Shown piece by piece: positions 1 to 9,129 of a stretch of DNA of 51,475 bases (positions within the stretch are counted from its first letter, which is position 1; the number at the start of each line of letters is the position of its first letter). The notes beneath the pieces are model-generated. The model saw only the letters and a list, made by a program, of their open reading frames with translations, had not been told where the DNA came from and searched no databases. The position numbers and the translations under genes are program-made. The stretch comes from an uncultured Bacteroidales bacterium (GTDB lineage Bacteria; Bacteroidota; Bacteroidia; Bacteroidales; Bacteroidaceae), in assembly GCA_937906165.1 (NCBI GenBank), contig CALCYA010000015.1, positions 1 through 51,475 of the forward strand. Direction: 5' to 3'.

Positions 1-169
1 ACGTTGTTTTGTCATTGCCTTTAGCCCCTTCGGGCGGCGAACTTCGTTTCTGAGCGGAGCGAAGAATCTCTGTGCGCGATTTTGAGATCCCTCACACGGG
101 GTTGACTTTGGCCCCTACGGGCGTCGATCTTCGATTCGGGATGACATTGCTTATACTTTTCGCGTACTT

Positions 170-262
170 GTCATTCCGATCCGTAGGGAGGAATCTCTTA
201 TCCGTGATTTGTTAGATTCCTCATCGCGGACACGCCGGTACCGACCCTACATTCTGAATGAC
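170..262. repeat. Dispersed repeat unit bounded by GTCAT/ATGAC
   Basis: The unit starts GTCATTCCGA and ends TGAATGAC, so its ends are a short inverted repeat. Inside is the recurring GGAGGAATCTC phrase. Related units lie at 19575-19665, 20111-20216 and 24342-24414, with partial copies at 622-700 and 24480-24530. Confidence 0.6.
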
Positions 263-285
263 ATTGTTGCTGGTGTGCCTTTTAT

Positions 286-343
286 CTCCTCAGTCTTGCA
301 ACAAGTTGCAATCCAGCTCCTCTTGATCTCAAACAAGAGGAGC
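286..343. repeat. Double-hairpin REP-like unit
   Basis: After CTCAGTC there is a hairpin TTGCAAC/GTTGCAA (296-311), then a second hairpin GCTCCTCTTG/CAAGAGGAGC (316-343) with an 8-nt loop. Units of the same plan occur at 13888-13929 and about 24290-24323. Confidence 0.55.
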
Positions 344-407
344 ACTATGAACTTTGATTATAATATTTAACGTGAGTTCGATATAAGCAAAATCAAATCG
401 CGGACCT

Positions 408-465
408 GTCATTGCCTTTAGCCCCTGCGGGCGGCGACCTACGGTTCCGACAGAGCGTAGCGACG
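408..465 (+). repeat. 58-bp dispersed module, copy 1
   Basis: This module starts GTCATTGCCTTTAGCCCC and ends GAGCGTAGCGACG. The reverse complement of 12637-12694 matches it over all 58 positions except one. A more diverged copy lies near 11-65, and the first part recurs near 19998-20030. Confidence 0.75.
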
Positions 466-836
466 AAATCCGGAGGGTTCGACAATGCTGCGATTAAGCA
501 AGCGAGATACAAGTTTACTTTAATCTCACTGCGAGCGAAAGCAGGTTCAACGAAGTTAATGCCGACAGCGAATGGTCGCACGTAGCATGGGCAATGCTCA
601 TGCCGTGCGGGTCACGAAAAGGCGGCATTGTCAAAGGATCTCTAAAACAACAGCGAACAAGAGATTTTCCCAACGGTTCGAAATGAGAAGAACGCGAAAT
701 TACAATACTTATCGTTATTTTAAGAGTAATGTTCAGTGGGTAATGTTCAATGGATGATGTTTTCACTTAGGCCTTACTGCCGTTTTTGCCCTTTTAAGCC
801 CTTAAAGCCAAAAGGCAACAGAGACTCCAATGGGCA

Positions 837-870
837 ATAAAAAACACTCCCTCTTGCATAACAAAAGGGA
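837..870 (-). terminator. Rho-independent terminator of the minus-strand operon
   Basis: Read on the minus strand, TCCCTTTTG (870-862) pairs with CAAGAGGGA (856-848) across a 5-nt loop with one G-U pair. A T-rich tract (GTGTTTTTTATT) follows. It lies about 60 nt after the last stop codon of the SusCD/TlpA run. Confidence 0.7.
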
Positions 871-930
871 ATGCCTATAACAGATTGAAAGCCTTGTATA
901 ACGCAGGAATCTGCATTAAGGCCATTCACA

Positions 931-2046
931 TCATTCTTCCTGATCAAGGTAATAAAGATCGCCCTCCATAATCTGCTCAATACGCATCTGAAGCTCCTCA
1001 ACTTCCTGGTCAAGTGACACGGCGCGACCCTCTGGCTCTATGAAAATTATCCTCGGAGCCTTATCGACTCCGAAAAGCTTTGCTGCAGGCGAGTCTATGC
1101 CCATACCGTCACAAGCGTTCAACCAGCCCTCAACATTGATGCCGTTGCTCTCTACGGCAGCCTTCCACGCTGCCGCATCGTTCTCAAGGGCAAAGCTGAG
1201 GAATACAAACTCATCATTCTCCTTTATTACATCGTATACGTTCTTCAACTCGGCAATAACCGCAGCGGATTTCTCACAACCGTTTGCCCAGAAGCAGAGT
1301 ACAACATATTTGCCACGGAGGTCGTTCAGGTGCTTCTTCTCACCGCCGAGCATCGGCAATGTGATATCGGGGACCTCATTGCCCACCTTGAGGGCGCTTG
1401 CAAGTACCTTATTACGCAAAGAGAGATAATAAGGATGATCATACAAAGTTGTAGATACAGACTTGAGCATCTGATCGGCATAGGACGGTGTAAGCTGTTG
1501 CAACAGGTAACGCTCTATCTCAAGTGGTGTCATCGGCGACGCATTATGGTCAATGAGGAATCTTATTCTCTGCGAAAGAGATTTGATAGCCTCTTTTGAT
1601 CTCGCGCTCTCATCGGCACATTTCTCTGCGGCACTGACACCCTCTCCAATTACCTTCTTGTATTCGGAATAGGTATCATTGGTTGGTGTGCCGGCAACGG
1701 TTGTCGCGCAAGGGGTTGCTGCCGATGCTGTGTTTACGGCAACCTCGCCCGGCTCTACAAAGACCTCTATACCCTCTCCTTCACCGAAACCGGTTATAAC
1801 ATACATGAGCACGGGCTCATCCTGCGCAAGATCACGTTTGAATGTATACTTGCCTTTCTTCACTTTTGCCTCGGCAACGGTCTCTGCCTGACCGTACTCA
1901 TCGGTACGTGTAAGATACACCTTCTTAACCTTTGTGCCGTCAGCAGTCTTAACGTCGTCTATGACACCGTTGATGACGCATGTTCCCTGTGCGCTCACTG
2001 CAATGCAGAAAGCAACTGATAATATTGTAGTCAATAATCTTTTCAT
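931..2046 (-). CDS. TlpA-like thioredoxin-fold protein with CxxS active site
   Basis: This 371-residue exported protein has a cleavable signal peptide (about 1-19, ending SAQ), a DUF4369-like beta domain (about 22-125), a helical linker and a C-terminal AhpC/TSA-like thioredoxin fold (about 215-350). The usual FWASWCxxC box reads FWANGCEKS. The first Cys is kept, the resolving Cys is Ser and the preceding Trp is Gly. The cis-Pro loop (DKAPRIIF) is kept. A CxxS protein cannot do normal two-thiol reduction but could form stable mixed disulfides or act as an isomerase; this is inference. It is the last gene of the run, 12 nt after its intact paralogue. An uncharacterised substrate-binding role is equally possible. 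Confidence 0.8.
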   Translation of the reverse strand: MKRLLTTILSVAFCIAVSAQGTCVINGVIDDVKTADGTKVKKVYLTRTDEYGQAETVAEAKVKKGKYTFKRDLAQDEPVLMYVITGFGEGEGIEVFVEPGEVAVNTASAATPCATTVAGTPTNDTYSEYKKVIGEGVSAAEKCADESARSKEAIKSLSQRIRFLIDHNASPMTPLEIERYLLQQLTPSYADQMLKSVSTTLYDHPYYLSLRNKVLASALKVGNEVPDITLPMLGGEKKHLNDLRGKYVVLCFWANGCEKSAAVIAELKNVYDVIKENDEFVFLSFALENDAAAWKAAVESNGINVEGWLNACDGMGIDSPAAKLFGVDKAPRIIFIEPEGRAVSLDQEVEELQMRIEQIMEGDLYYLDQEE

Positions 2047-2058
2047 GGCTCTACTCTT

Positions 2059-3210
2059 TTATTTGTTTGCACCATCAACGATGGCTTTCAGTTTCTTCAC
2101 CATCTCCTCACCTCTCAGGTTGAACTCCACGACATTGCCGTCGGGGCCGACAAGCGCCGTAAAGGGGACACCCGTCACGCCAAAAAGCTTGATACCCTCA
2201 CTGTTCCAGCCCTTGAGAGTTGATATGTGTATCCAATTCTTGTGCACGAGCCCATTGTTCTCGATACAACCTGTCCAGGCATCCATATCATTGTCGATAG
2301 AGTAGCTCAGCAAAACAAGATTATCACTGTTCTCGGAATATGCAAGTGCCTCTTTAAGATAAGGGATCTCGCGGCGGCATGGTGCGCACCAGCTTGCCCA
2401 GAAATCGATGAACACATACTTGCCTTTGAAATCGGAGAGAGCAAGTTCCTTGCCCTGTGGAGTACGGCCTACAATGTCAGGAGCGGCAGAGCCCTCCTTA
2501 AGGTTAGCCGAGCGTATATCGTTCACAAGTTCACGGTACATTGCCTGCTTGTGGAGTTCCTGTGGCATAGCATCCAGGAAGCCCTGGATAACATTGGAAT
2601 TGAATGTGGGTACCATAGCATACTTTATCACATACAATGTTACAGGTGACTCAATATTATCATAGACAAAGTCCATGATTGCCACCTTGAAGTGCATGTT
2701 GTTCACATAGAATGTAGGCGAGGCAAACTTCATTTCCAGCTCTTGATTGCCCTGTATCTCCTTGGGGAGATTGGCAAGCACCTCATTCATTCGCACCTTG
2801 CTCTCCTGAATACACTTGTTGTTGAGGTCAAGGTACTCCTGATATTTCTTGTTGCTGGGGCTGCCACCAATCTTCGCAGCTACCGGATATGCAGCATCGA
2901 ACGGGAACACCTTTATTTCGCCTTCCTCAAGGAACAACGGTATACTACCGTTGTCAAAACCGGTAATGTTGCACAGTTCCATCATTTCAGGGGCCTCTCC
3001 CTCAAACACGAACTTGCCGTCAACCACGGGAGCTGTGGCAACCTCTACCTGCACACCGTCGATTGTGCGCTGCAGCTTGACCTCATTCACCGTCTCATCG
3101 CTGTAGCATAACTTGTTGCTTGTCATTTCGCCTTTGATGACGAATTTTCTCTCTTGCGCAGTGGTGACAGTCGCTACGAACACCAGAGCAAATAGTAATA
3201 ACTTTTTCAT
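2059..3210 (-). CDS. TlpA-family thiol:disulfide oxidoreductase with DUF4369-like N-terminus
   Basis: The 383-residue protein has a signal peptide (about 1-18, ending TTAQ), a DUF4369-like domain (about 22-130), a helical region and a TlpA-type thioredoxin domain (about 235-380). It carries an intact WCAPC motif within FIDFWASWCAPCRREIP and a cis-Pro segment VTGVPFT. The family reduces disulfides in the periplasm or at the outer membrane; no partner can be named here. It sits 12 nt from each neighbouring paralogue, so the three are almost certainly cotranscribed. Confidence 0.88.
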   Translation of the reverse strand: MKKLLLFALVFVATVTTAQERKFVIKGEMTSNKLCYSDETVNEVKLQRTIDGVQVEVATAPVVDGKFVFEGEAPEMMELCNITGFDNGSIPLFLEEGEIKVFPFDAAYPVAAKIGGSPSNKKYQEYLDLNNKCIQESKVRMNEVLANLPKEIQGNQELEMKFASPTFYVNNMHFKVAIMDFVYDNIESPVTLYVIKYAMVPTFNSNVIQGFLDAMPQELHKQAMYRELVNDIRSANLKEGSAAPDIVGRTPQGKELALSDFKGKYVFIDFWASWCAPCRREIPYLKEALAYSENSDNLVLLSYSIDNDMDAWTGCIENNGLVHKNWIHISTLKGWNSEGIKLFGVTGVPFTALVGPDGNVVEFNLRGEEMVKKLKAIVDGANK

Positions 3211-3222
3211 TGTTTATGTCTT

Positions 3223-4323
3223 TTATTTCAGGTTCTCCTCCAGAAAAGCCTTGAGCTGCTCACCACGGAGACCCGTTGCCATTATATTATTGTACTCATC
3301 AAGTATAAAGAGTGACGGCACACCGCTGATGCTGTAGAGCGATATTGTCTCGCACTGCCAGCCGTTGAGCGACGACACGTTCACCCATGTGAGACCGTCC
3401 TTCTCTATGGCTGCTTCCCAAGCATCCTTGTCAGTGTCAAGCGACACACCTATAATCTCAAGCCCCTTGGGATGGAACTCCTCATAAAGTTTCTTCAGGT
3501 GAGGGTTATTCAGGCGGCAGGGACCGCACCAGCTTGCCCAGAAGTCAATAATCTTTATCTTGCCCTTGACACTGCTCATTGTCACGGGGTTGCCTTTTGT
3601 ATCGGGCAAAGTGAAATCGGGAGCCTTTGCGCCCTGGTCGGTCTTCGCTAGACGATCGATACGCTCCTTTATCATGCGCCCGTACTGTGTTGACCTGGCA
3701 CCATCACCCAGCGCGCCATACATGCTCCTTGTCTCCTTGAGACCGGCATCACGCATTACAATATTCGAATAGACAGTGTATGATGATATCAGGTTATCGT
3801 TGCTCGCGAGGAACCTGTTTGTAGCATCGCGCAACAGTTCCTTCTCACGACGCAAGCTGTCGTTAACAAGGCTTGCGCTACGGTACTTCTTTGCTGCACG
3901 CAACGAGTCGTAACGCACCTGCATGCCATCTATAACTGTACGCAGAGAGTCGGACATCCTCATGTGCGCATTGTAGCTGTCATTGAGTTTGCCGCCATTT
4001 ATAAAGAAGTCTGTGCCCTCGCTCAGACAAGCCTTGTATGCCGCACCGGGCTCGGCAAACAGCATAAAGCCTCCCGCGAAGCCATCAACCACAAGCTGGG
4101 CGACCATAGGCTCCGTTGCAGTAGCCTTGAGCTCAAACTTACCCTTCTTGAAGTCACAAAAGCCTAAAGTATCGGTAACCTCCTCCGAAGCACGCGCAAG
4201 CAGATAGAGACGGCCTTTCTTTATGCCCACAACCTTTCCTTTTATTGTTATGTCCCCGGTCTGTGCAACCGAGCACAATGCACTGCACATCACAAGCAAT
4301 GCCAACAAAGCAATCTTTTTCAT
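3223..4323 (-). CDS. TlpA-family thiol:disulfide oxidoreductase with DUF4369 domain
   Basis: The open frame extends to 4407, but I start it at 4323, giving 366 residues, because the signal peptide MKKIALLALLVMCSALCSVAQ begins there and the extra 28 residues look like read-through of non-coding DNA. A DUF4369 domain (ITIKGKVVGIKKGRLYLL onward) and a charged helical segment follow. The C-terminal thioredoxin domain has WCGPC inside IIDFWASWCGPCRLNNP and cis-Pro in ISGVPSLF. A periplasmic thiol reductase is predicted. A 192-nt gap with repeat-like remnants separates it from the PKD-like lipoprotein gene upstream. Confidence 0.88.
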   Translation of the reverse strand: MKKIALLALLVMCSALCSVAQTGDITIKGKVVGIKKGRLYLLARASEEVTDTLGFCDFKKGKFELKATATEPMVAQLVVDGFAGGFMLFAEPGAAYKACLSEGTDFFINGGKLNDSYNAHMRMSDSLRTVIDGMQVRYDSLRAAKKYRSASLVNDSLRREKELLRDATNRFLASNDNLISSYTVYSNIVMRDAGLKETRSMYGALGDGARSTQYGRMIKERIDRLAKTDQGAKAPDFTLPDTKGNPVTMSSVKGKIKIIDFWASWCGPCRLNNPHLKKLYEEFHPKGLEIIGVSLDTDKDAWEAAIEKDGLTWVNVSSLNGWQCETISLYSISGVPSLFILDEYNNIMATGLRGEQLKAFLEENLK

Positions 4324-4515
4324 AATTATTCTATCCCTGTTCAATAAAGTAAAATTCTTATCATCCTCCACCATGAGTGGCCCATGGTGCAAAACGCAAG
4401 CAGACAATCAAAATGTTATCCCATCTCCAAACGGTGTTCGCCGCCCGTATGGACAAAATTCCATTTTGATAAACCTTCATTCAGCCGGTTCAGGATGACA
4501 GATGCACACGGTTTC

Positions 4516-6243
4516 TCAATATGCCATCTTGTATATATAATCGTTCACAAACTGAATATCCTTGATTTCACCCCACAGGTTACCCTCGTTGTCACGATCG
4601 TAGAACTTCGGTTCATAGCTGCTGTCAACATCGGCAGCAGTGTTGAACTTGATCTCTGCGATGGCACCGTTCGTACCGTTGAACAATACGATGTTCAAAT
4701 GCAGACCGAGATCGTCGCTGAAAGTAGAGCTGTCCTCGGTACGGAACTTGATTTTTGTGATATCATAGCCCTCCGGAGCCTCATAGACGACAAACTTGTC
4801 GCCGTTGGATACATTGTAGCGGTACACCGCATTGCCCTCGACAAAGAAAAGGTTTGTTGTGGTGAACCATGAGTTGTATGTAATTGTAGACATATCGGTT
4901 GGAGTGAGCCCTGTGAGTTTCTTTGAACTCAGGATTGTGTATGCCGCCAGTTTCTCACTCTCTCTGCCGTCAGCGCCACGAGCAGGAGCCACCTTGCTGC
5001 CATCACCAATGTCCTGCATCTGCAGCTCATAGCGGTAATAGCTGTCTGTAGCCTCATCCCTGAATATGAAATAGGCATTCTGCTGGTCATAGCCGTCACG
5101 GTAGTTTATGTAGCCCATCACGGCAGTCATGCCCTCAGGTGAACGCTGCAGGCCCTCGAACTTGACGTTGGCATCAAGCAACGGGTTCATTGATATGTGT
5201 GAAGGCCTAATCGAGCTTGCCTCATCGATGGCAAAACCCTGGTCCTGCTTTGCGGCATAGAGGAAACGTTCATTCTTCGCATCCCACATGAGGAAACGGT
5301 TGTGTGTTATTGTAGCCGCTGTTATCTCATAGTCACTCTGATGTGGCAGGTCGGGATTGTTCTCGCATCCGAAGCCCGGCTTGTAGAGTGCGTGTACAAA
5401 GTTGCCCACATACACCTCACCGTTTTCGGAGAGGACAACCCTGTACAGAGTGTAGTTAGAGGGGTCACCGGTCTGCACGGTCCTTTTATAGGAGAAGTTC
5501 TCGCTCTCGGGCTTGAATATCTGAGGTGCGGTGAATTTCACCTTCATCCCATGCGGGTCGTATGCCCTTGTCTCACCGTTGATGCTGTAGAGTGTCAACG
5601 CACTGGCCACACCTATATTGGCAAGGTTCTCGGGAATGTTCATGTAAGTTGTGTAACCGAAGCCTGTGGCATTCTCATAATGGTTGTTATCCCTTGTTAC
5701 AGTCTTCACGTCGGTGTATATCTTCGTCTCGTTGCCGATGACCTCAATGTTACCTATCTTGCGGTCACCCTCCTTGCCATGCATAACAAAAAGGCTGTTC
5801 TTGAACACCGGGCGTGTGTTTATCTTGAACGAAGAGTAATGAGACAGGTCTGTGGTACGGTCATATATATGCAGGTACACATCGTATGACATTGCCTTAC
5901 CCACAGGAAGGTCAAACTCAAGGAATCCCTTGGAGAGGATTGTATCCTTGACATACCTGCCATCCTCGTCGGTGTACGACCTACACCAGTAGAAGTCAAG
6001 ATTCTCAAGGTCCTTTGCAAGCGACTGCTCCACAACAGCATCGATACGACGTGTCCTGCTATCCTCCTCAAGCGCCTGCTGCACTTCAATGATACTGCCC
6101 CCGACACCCTCTGTTATTGACGGAGAGAACGTAACCGACAATATTTCGTTCATTGAACCTAAAGAGTAGTCATAGTTACCTTTGTCCTCGTAACAGCCTG
6201 CCAGAATAAGGGCAAACAGTATAAGTGATGATATCTTTTTCAT
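4516..6243 (-). CDS. PKD-like family lipoprotein of a SusCD locus
   Basis: This 575-residue lipoprotein starts MKKISSLILFALILAGC, with the lipobox Cys at residue 17. The N-terminal part (about 25-230) resembles the PKD-like module that accompanies SusD in Bacteroidales. The C-terminal half is beta-rich and may form a propeller, with repeated phrases about values being read out (FLMWDAKNERFLYAAK, NAVYRYNVSNGD). It probably sits on the outer membrane near SusCD and helps bind ligand; the ligand is unknown. It lies 24 nt after the DUF4843 gene. The family call comes from position in the locus plus overall character, so it is moderately secure. Confidence 0.75.
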   Translation of the reverse strand: MKKISSLILFALILAGCYEDKGNYDYSLGSMNEILSVTFSPSITEGVGGSIIEVQQALEEDSRTRRIDAVVEQSLAKDLENLDFYWCRSYTDEDGRYVKDTILSKGFLEFDLPVGKAMSYDVYLHIYDRTTDLSHYSSFKINTRPVFKNSLFVMHGKEGDRKIGNIEVIGNETKIYTDVKTVTRDNNHYENATGFGYTTYMNIPENLANIGVASALTLYSINGETRAYDPHGMKVKFTAPQIFKPESENFSYKRTVQTGDPSNYTLYRVVLSENGEVYVGNFVHALYKPGFGCENNPDLPHQSDYEITAATITHNRFLMWDAKNERFLYAAKQDQGFAIDEASSIRPSHISMNPLLDANVKFEGLQRSPEGMTAVMGYINYRDGYDQQNAYFIFRDEATDSYYRYELQMQDIGDGSKVAPARGADGRESEKLAAYTILSSKKLTGLTPTDMSTITYNSWFTTTNLFFVEGNAVYRYNVSNGDKFVVYEAPEGYDITKIKFRTEDSSTFSDDLGLHLNIVLFNGTNGAIAEIKFNTAADVDSSYEPKFYDRDNEGNLWGEIKDIQFVNDYIYKMAY

Positions 6244-6267
6244 AATACTTCCTTTCGATAGTTATTC

Positions 6268-7614
6268 TTATATTTCAACCTCGGGGATGTCGAAGCGACG
6301 CGATGCAGGACGCTTGTCGTTTGCTGCCTTGATTATGCGGTAGCACTCCTTAAGGCGCTCCTCGCCTGCAAGTTGCTTGGTACCGAACGGTGAGTTGTCC
6401 CACACAAAGGTGTTGTTCACCGCATCATACACAAACGGGAACAATGACTCGGTAACGAAGTCGGCAGAACCGTCCTCCTTGAGCATTGTCTTGAGCATGA
6501 ACTGGTACTTGTCGTCCTTGTACTCGCCGAAATACTTCTTCACAATGGCACCGGCACCCAATCCTTTGGGATCCTCCCACCAGAAAGGTATTCTCACATT
6601 GTAGTTCACGTTATTCCTGAGTTCTACCCAGAAGAGTTCTTTGTACTGCGACAGCGATGTACCTGCCATTGCGTATTCATAATACTGGTTCAGCATGAAC
6701 AGTACATCGTCCTTGTGGAAATTGTCAGCCTCCTCCAGCATCTTCTGCGCAGCAGCCTCGCCGGCAAAAAGGTCGGCAATATCCCTTGTGTTCGAGCCGC
6801 CCAGCATTGTGGTGAAGCGACAGAACTTGCCAGCCCTGAACACGCCCAGTTGCTCCTCATAAGCGCTCCAGAAATAAGGTTCGTTGTAGGCCGGGTAATC
6901 AGTCTCCTTGAGGATAGGCAGGTCTACCACGACTGGCTCTTCGGGCTCGCTTGCAAGCAACGCGTTTACAGCACTCACGTTGAGGGCCACTACAGCGTCA
7001 AATATATGCATTCCCATCTCATAGTCGTATAGACTTGTGTAGAACTGATTGTCGCCTGTGTGGTTGGCAAGGAAGATATGTTTCTCCTTGCTCCACTCGC
7101 CCAGATAGGTGAGGATGTGGCTGAACCACACAGCAGGCTGCTCATATGACTCGGTCACATACAGGTTTATTTCGTTCTTGCCGCTTATTCCTGTACCCAG
7201 GTCACCGCTGCCGTCAAGATAGATGCACACGGCATACATCTGGTCCTCCACTGCAGGACGCTTCACCTTGACAACAATCTCCTTCTCATACTCCTTGCCC
7301 GAGAATACCACCTCGTCAATTGTCACATCGGCAAGTTCATATCCCTCAATATCCTTTGTCTTTACCGCAAGCGTGCGCTCACCGTCCATAATGTAACCCA
7401 GCAGCTTCACTTTCAGCGCCACCTCTACGGTGTCAGGGTTACCCACTATGTACTCGCTGAAGTTGAGATTGCGGTCAAAGTCAGACGCATACTCATAGTC
7501 GAAGTAAGCACCGTTGGCACCCTTGTCAAAGAGATCGGGCTCTATTTTCTCACAGGCTGTAAATGCGAGCGTAAAGCACAACAGCCCAATTATATAATGA
7601 ATACTCTTTTTCAT
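6268..7614 (-). CDS. DUF4843 lipoprotein of a SusCD locus
   Basis: The 448-residue protein has a lipoprotein signal (MKKSIHYIIGLLCFTLAFTAC, Cys 21). A DUF4843-type beta domain follows (about 25-160), with GANGAYFDYEY near its start and a stretch on derivations of strain-like values ending in NLYVTESYEQP. The second half is helical and unrecognised. DUF4843 proteins are known mainly as companions of SusC/SusD and PKD-like lipoproteins and have no established biochemical role. Spacing to SusD is 27 nt and to the PKD-like gene 24 nt, so they form one operon. Confidence 0.8.
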   Translation of the reverse strand: MKKSIHYIIGLLCFTLAFTACEKIEPDLFDKGANGAYFDYEYASDFDRNLNFSEYIVGNPDTVEVALKVKLLGYIMDGERTLAVKTKDIEGYELADVTIDEVVFSGKEYEKEIVVKVKRPAVEDQMYAVCIYLDGSGDLGTGISGKNEINLYVTESYEQPAVWFSHILTYLGEWSKEKHIFLANHTGDNQFYTSLYDYEMGMHIFDAVVALNVSAVNALLASEPEEPVVVDLPILKETDYPAYNEPYFWSAYEEQLGVFRAGKFCRFTTMLGGSNTRDIADLFAGEAAAQKMLEEADNFHKDDVLFMLNQYYEYAMAGTSLSQYKELFWVELRNNVNYNVRIPFWWEDPKGLGAGAIVKKYFGEYKDDKYQFMLKTMLKEDGSADFVTESLFPFVYDAVNNTFVWDNSPFGTKQLAGEERLKECYRIIKAANDKRPASRRFDIPEVEI

Positions 7615-7641
7615 AGACTATATTATAGTATCGTTTGTTTC

Positions 7642-9117
7642 TTATACTCTTGGTATTACTTCCCCGGCATGGTCATCAGGTTCCTCTTCAGTCTCTTTGT
7701 CATCTTGCGCCCAGCCATACTCAACCTCGGCATCCGGCAACGGGAATATGAAGTTCTCCTGTGCGAGTGTAGTCTCGGGGCTGTGCGCCAATGTACCTGT
7801 AACGCCATGAGTCTTGAGGAACCAGAAATACTGTCCCTCACCGTAGAACTCCTTGCGGTACTCCTTGTTCAGGGCTACCACACGCTGCTCATCAGTGTCA
7901 CATGTAACATCCTTTGCTCTGGAGATACCTCTCTTGTTCCTCACCAGATTGATGTATTCCGCAGCATCATCGCCCAACCCGCATGCCTCGCAGGCAATGT
8001 AATACATCTCGGGCAGGCGGATAAGAGGAATAATCTCATTGTCATTGTCGATATATTTGAGTGACATCGCGCACTGCTGCTCATTGTTGCGGTAGAAAGC
8101 AGTACCCTTGGCACGCATATCCTCGCTCTCGCTGCCCACAGTCTCGAAGATCGCGTTCAGGGTAGAGAGATTCAGATAATACTTTGTTGTCATCTTGTCA
8201 CCAACAGCAAAATAGTCGGAGAGGTTATCCTTGAGTTCGTGCATATTGATACCGAAGATGACCTCCTTTGAAAGGATAGGGTCATTGTCGTTGCCGCTCT
8301 CCAGGGCAAGGCCACACTCCTCTATCACCTTGCGGGCATGCATTGCCGCGCTGTCCTTGATACCTGCATAGTTGTACACGCGCGCCAGCATAGCGTTCAC
8401 CGCATGGTAGTTCATACGCAGATACCTCTTCTCAAGGTCCTTTGCAAGGTCAAGCTCCTTCTCATAGCCGAGACACTCCCTCGCCTCCTTGAGGTCCTTG
8501 ATGATATTGTCCACAATCTCCTTTGCCGGCAACAGAGGCTGCTTCGAGTGATCAGCGACAAGGCGGTAAGGAATGCACCTCATCTCCTTTGCTGCCTCAT
8601 CAGCTGCATAATTCGCAGGGCCCCAGCCGCGCAACAGGTCAAAGTGCAGGAAGGCACGCAGGGCAAGAGCCTCGCCGCGTATCATACGGCGTGTAATGGA
8701 GTCGGAGAGCACAATCTCGCCGTTGAGGTCCCACCACTCCAGCAGGTTGTTCGCGTTTGCTATTGTGTGGTACTGCGAGCGCCAAATGTTCGCCAGCACA
8801 CCCTTGGTGTTGTAGGCACCGCTTGTCTCACGGTCATAGATATAGACAGAGTTGCGGTTTGTTGTTCCATCGGGAAGCTTGTCATACATCTGCGCAAGTT
8901 GCTCCATGAGACCGAAGCTTAGGTTCTTGCCGTATGTATCCTCCTCGGTCATCACGATATAAAGGCCCGCAAGAGCGCTCTTGTAACCGTTCTCTGTTGT
9001 GAACAGTTCTTTTGCCGGGAGATCGGTGTTGGGGCTTACATCCAACCAGTCATCGCACGAAGCAAGAGAACTGATGCCCACAAGCCCGGCAATAAGTATA
9101 TAAATGGTCTTTTTCAT
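7642..9117 (-). CDS. RagB/SusD family nutrient-binding outer membrane lipoprotein
   Basis: This 491-residue lipoprotein (lipobox LASC, Cys 21, followed by the typical DDWLDVSP) has the SusD plan: an N-terminal mimic of tetratricopeptide helices with long insertions and a C-terminal segment ending in a gap-rich charged tail. Phrases such as NNLLEWWD, LRAFLHFDLLRGWGP and RLPEMYYIACEA are characteristic of the family. SusD caps the SusC barrel and captures the ligand. The gene follows susC by 12 nt. Nothing in the sequence identifies the ligand. Confidence 0.93.
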   Translation of the reverse strand: MKKTIYILIAGLVGISSLASCDDWLDVSPNTDLPAKELFTTENGYKSALAGLYIVMTEEDTYGKNLSFGLMEQLAQMYDKLPDGTTNRNSVYIYDRETSGAYNTKGVLANIWRSQYHTIANANNLLEWWDLNGEIVLSDSITRRMIRGEALALRAFLHFDLLRGWGPANYAADEAAKEMRCIPYRLVADHSKQPLLPAKEIVDNIIKDLKEARECLGYEKELDLAKDLEKRYLRMNYHAVNAMLARVYNYAGIKDSAAMHARKVIEECGLALESGNDNDPILSKEVIFGINMHELKDNLSDYFAVGDKMTTKYYLNLSTLNAIFETVGSESEDMRAKGTAFYRNNEQQCAMSLKYIDNDNEIIPLIRLPEMYYIACEACGLGDDAAEYINLVRNKRGISRAKDVTCDTDEQRVVALNKEYRKEFYGEGQYFWFLKTHGVTGTLAHSPETTLAQENFIFPLPDAEVEYGWAQDDKETEEEPDDHAGEVIPRV

Positions 9118-9129
9118 ATTTCTTTTCGT

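Larger units (their letters stand above)
1..930. other. Gene-free, repeat-rich intergenic stretch
   Basis: I see no convincing gene here. Short open frames exist, but they run through repeat modules that recur elsewhere in the window and have no start context or recognisable protein. The stretch contains GTCAT-type repeat units, a double-hairpin unit, a 58-bp module that recurs inverted at 12637-12694, and at its right end a terminator for the minus-strand operon that ends at 931. Part of 484-560 (CAAGCGAGATAC, then GCGAGCGAAAG) resembles in style the 83-bp tandem unit at 44502-44697. Confidence 0.7.

Noticed and set aside
393..766. Short open frames in the left gene-free stretch
   Set aside because: They translate dispersed repeat modules that occur elsewhere in the window and lack promoters or conserved protein features.
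4324..4407. 28-codon N-terminal extension of the TlpA gene
   Set aside because: It precedes a textbook signal peptide, and its sequence is not protein-like; the start at 4323 is preferred.
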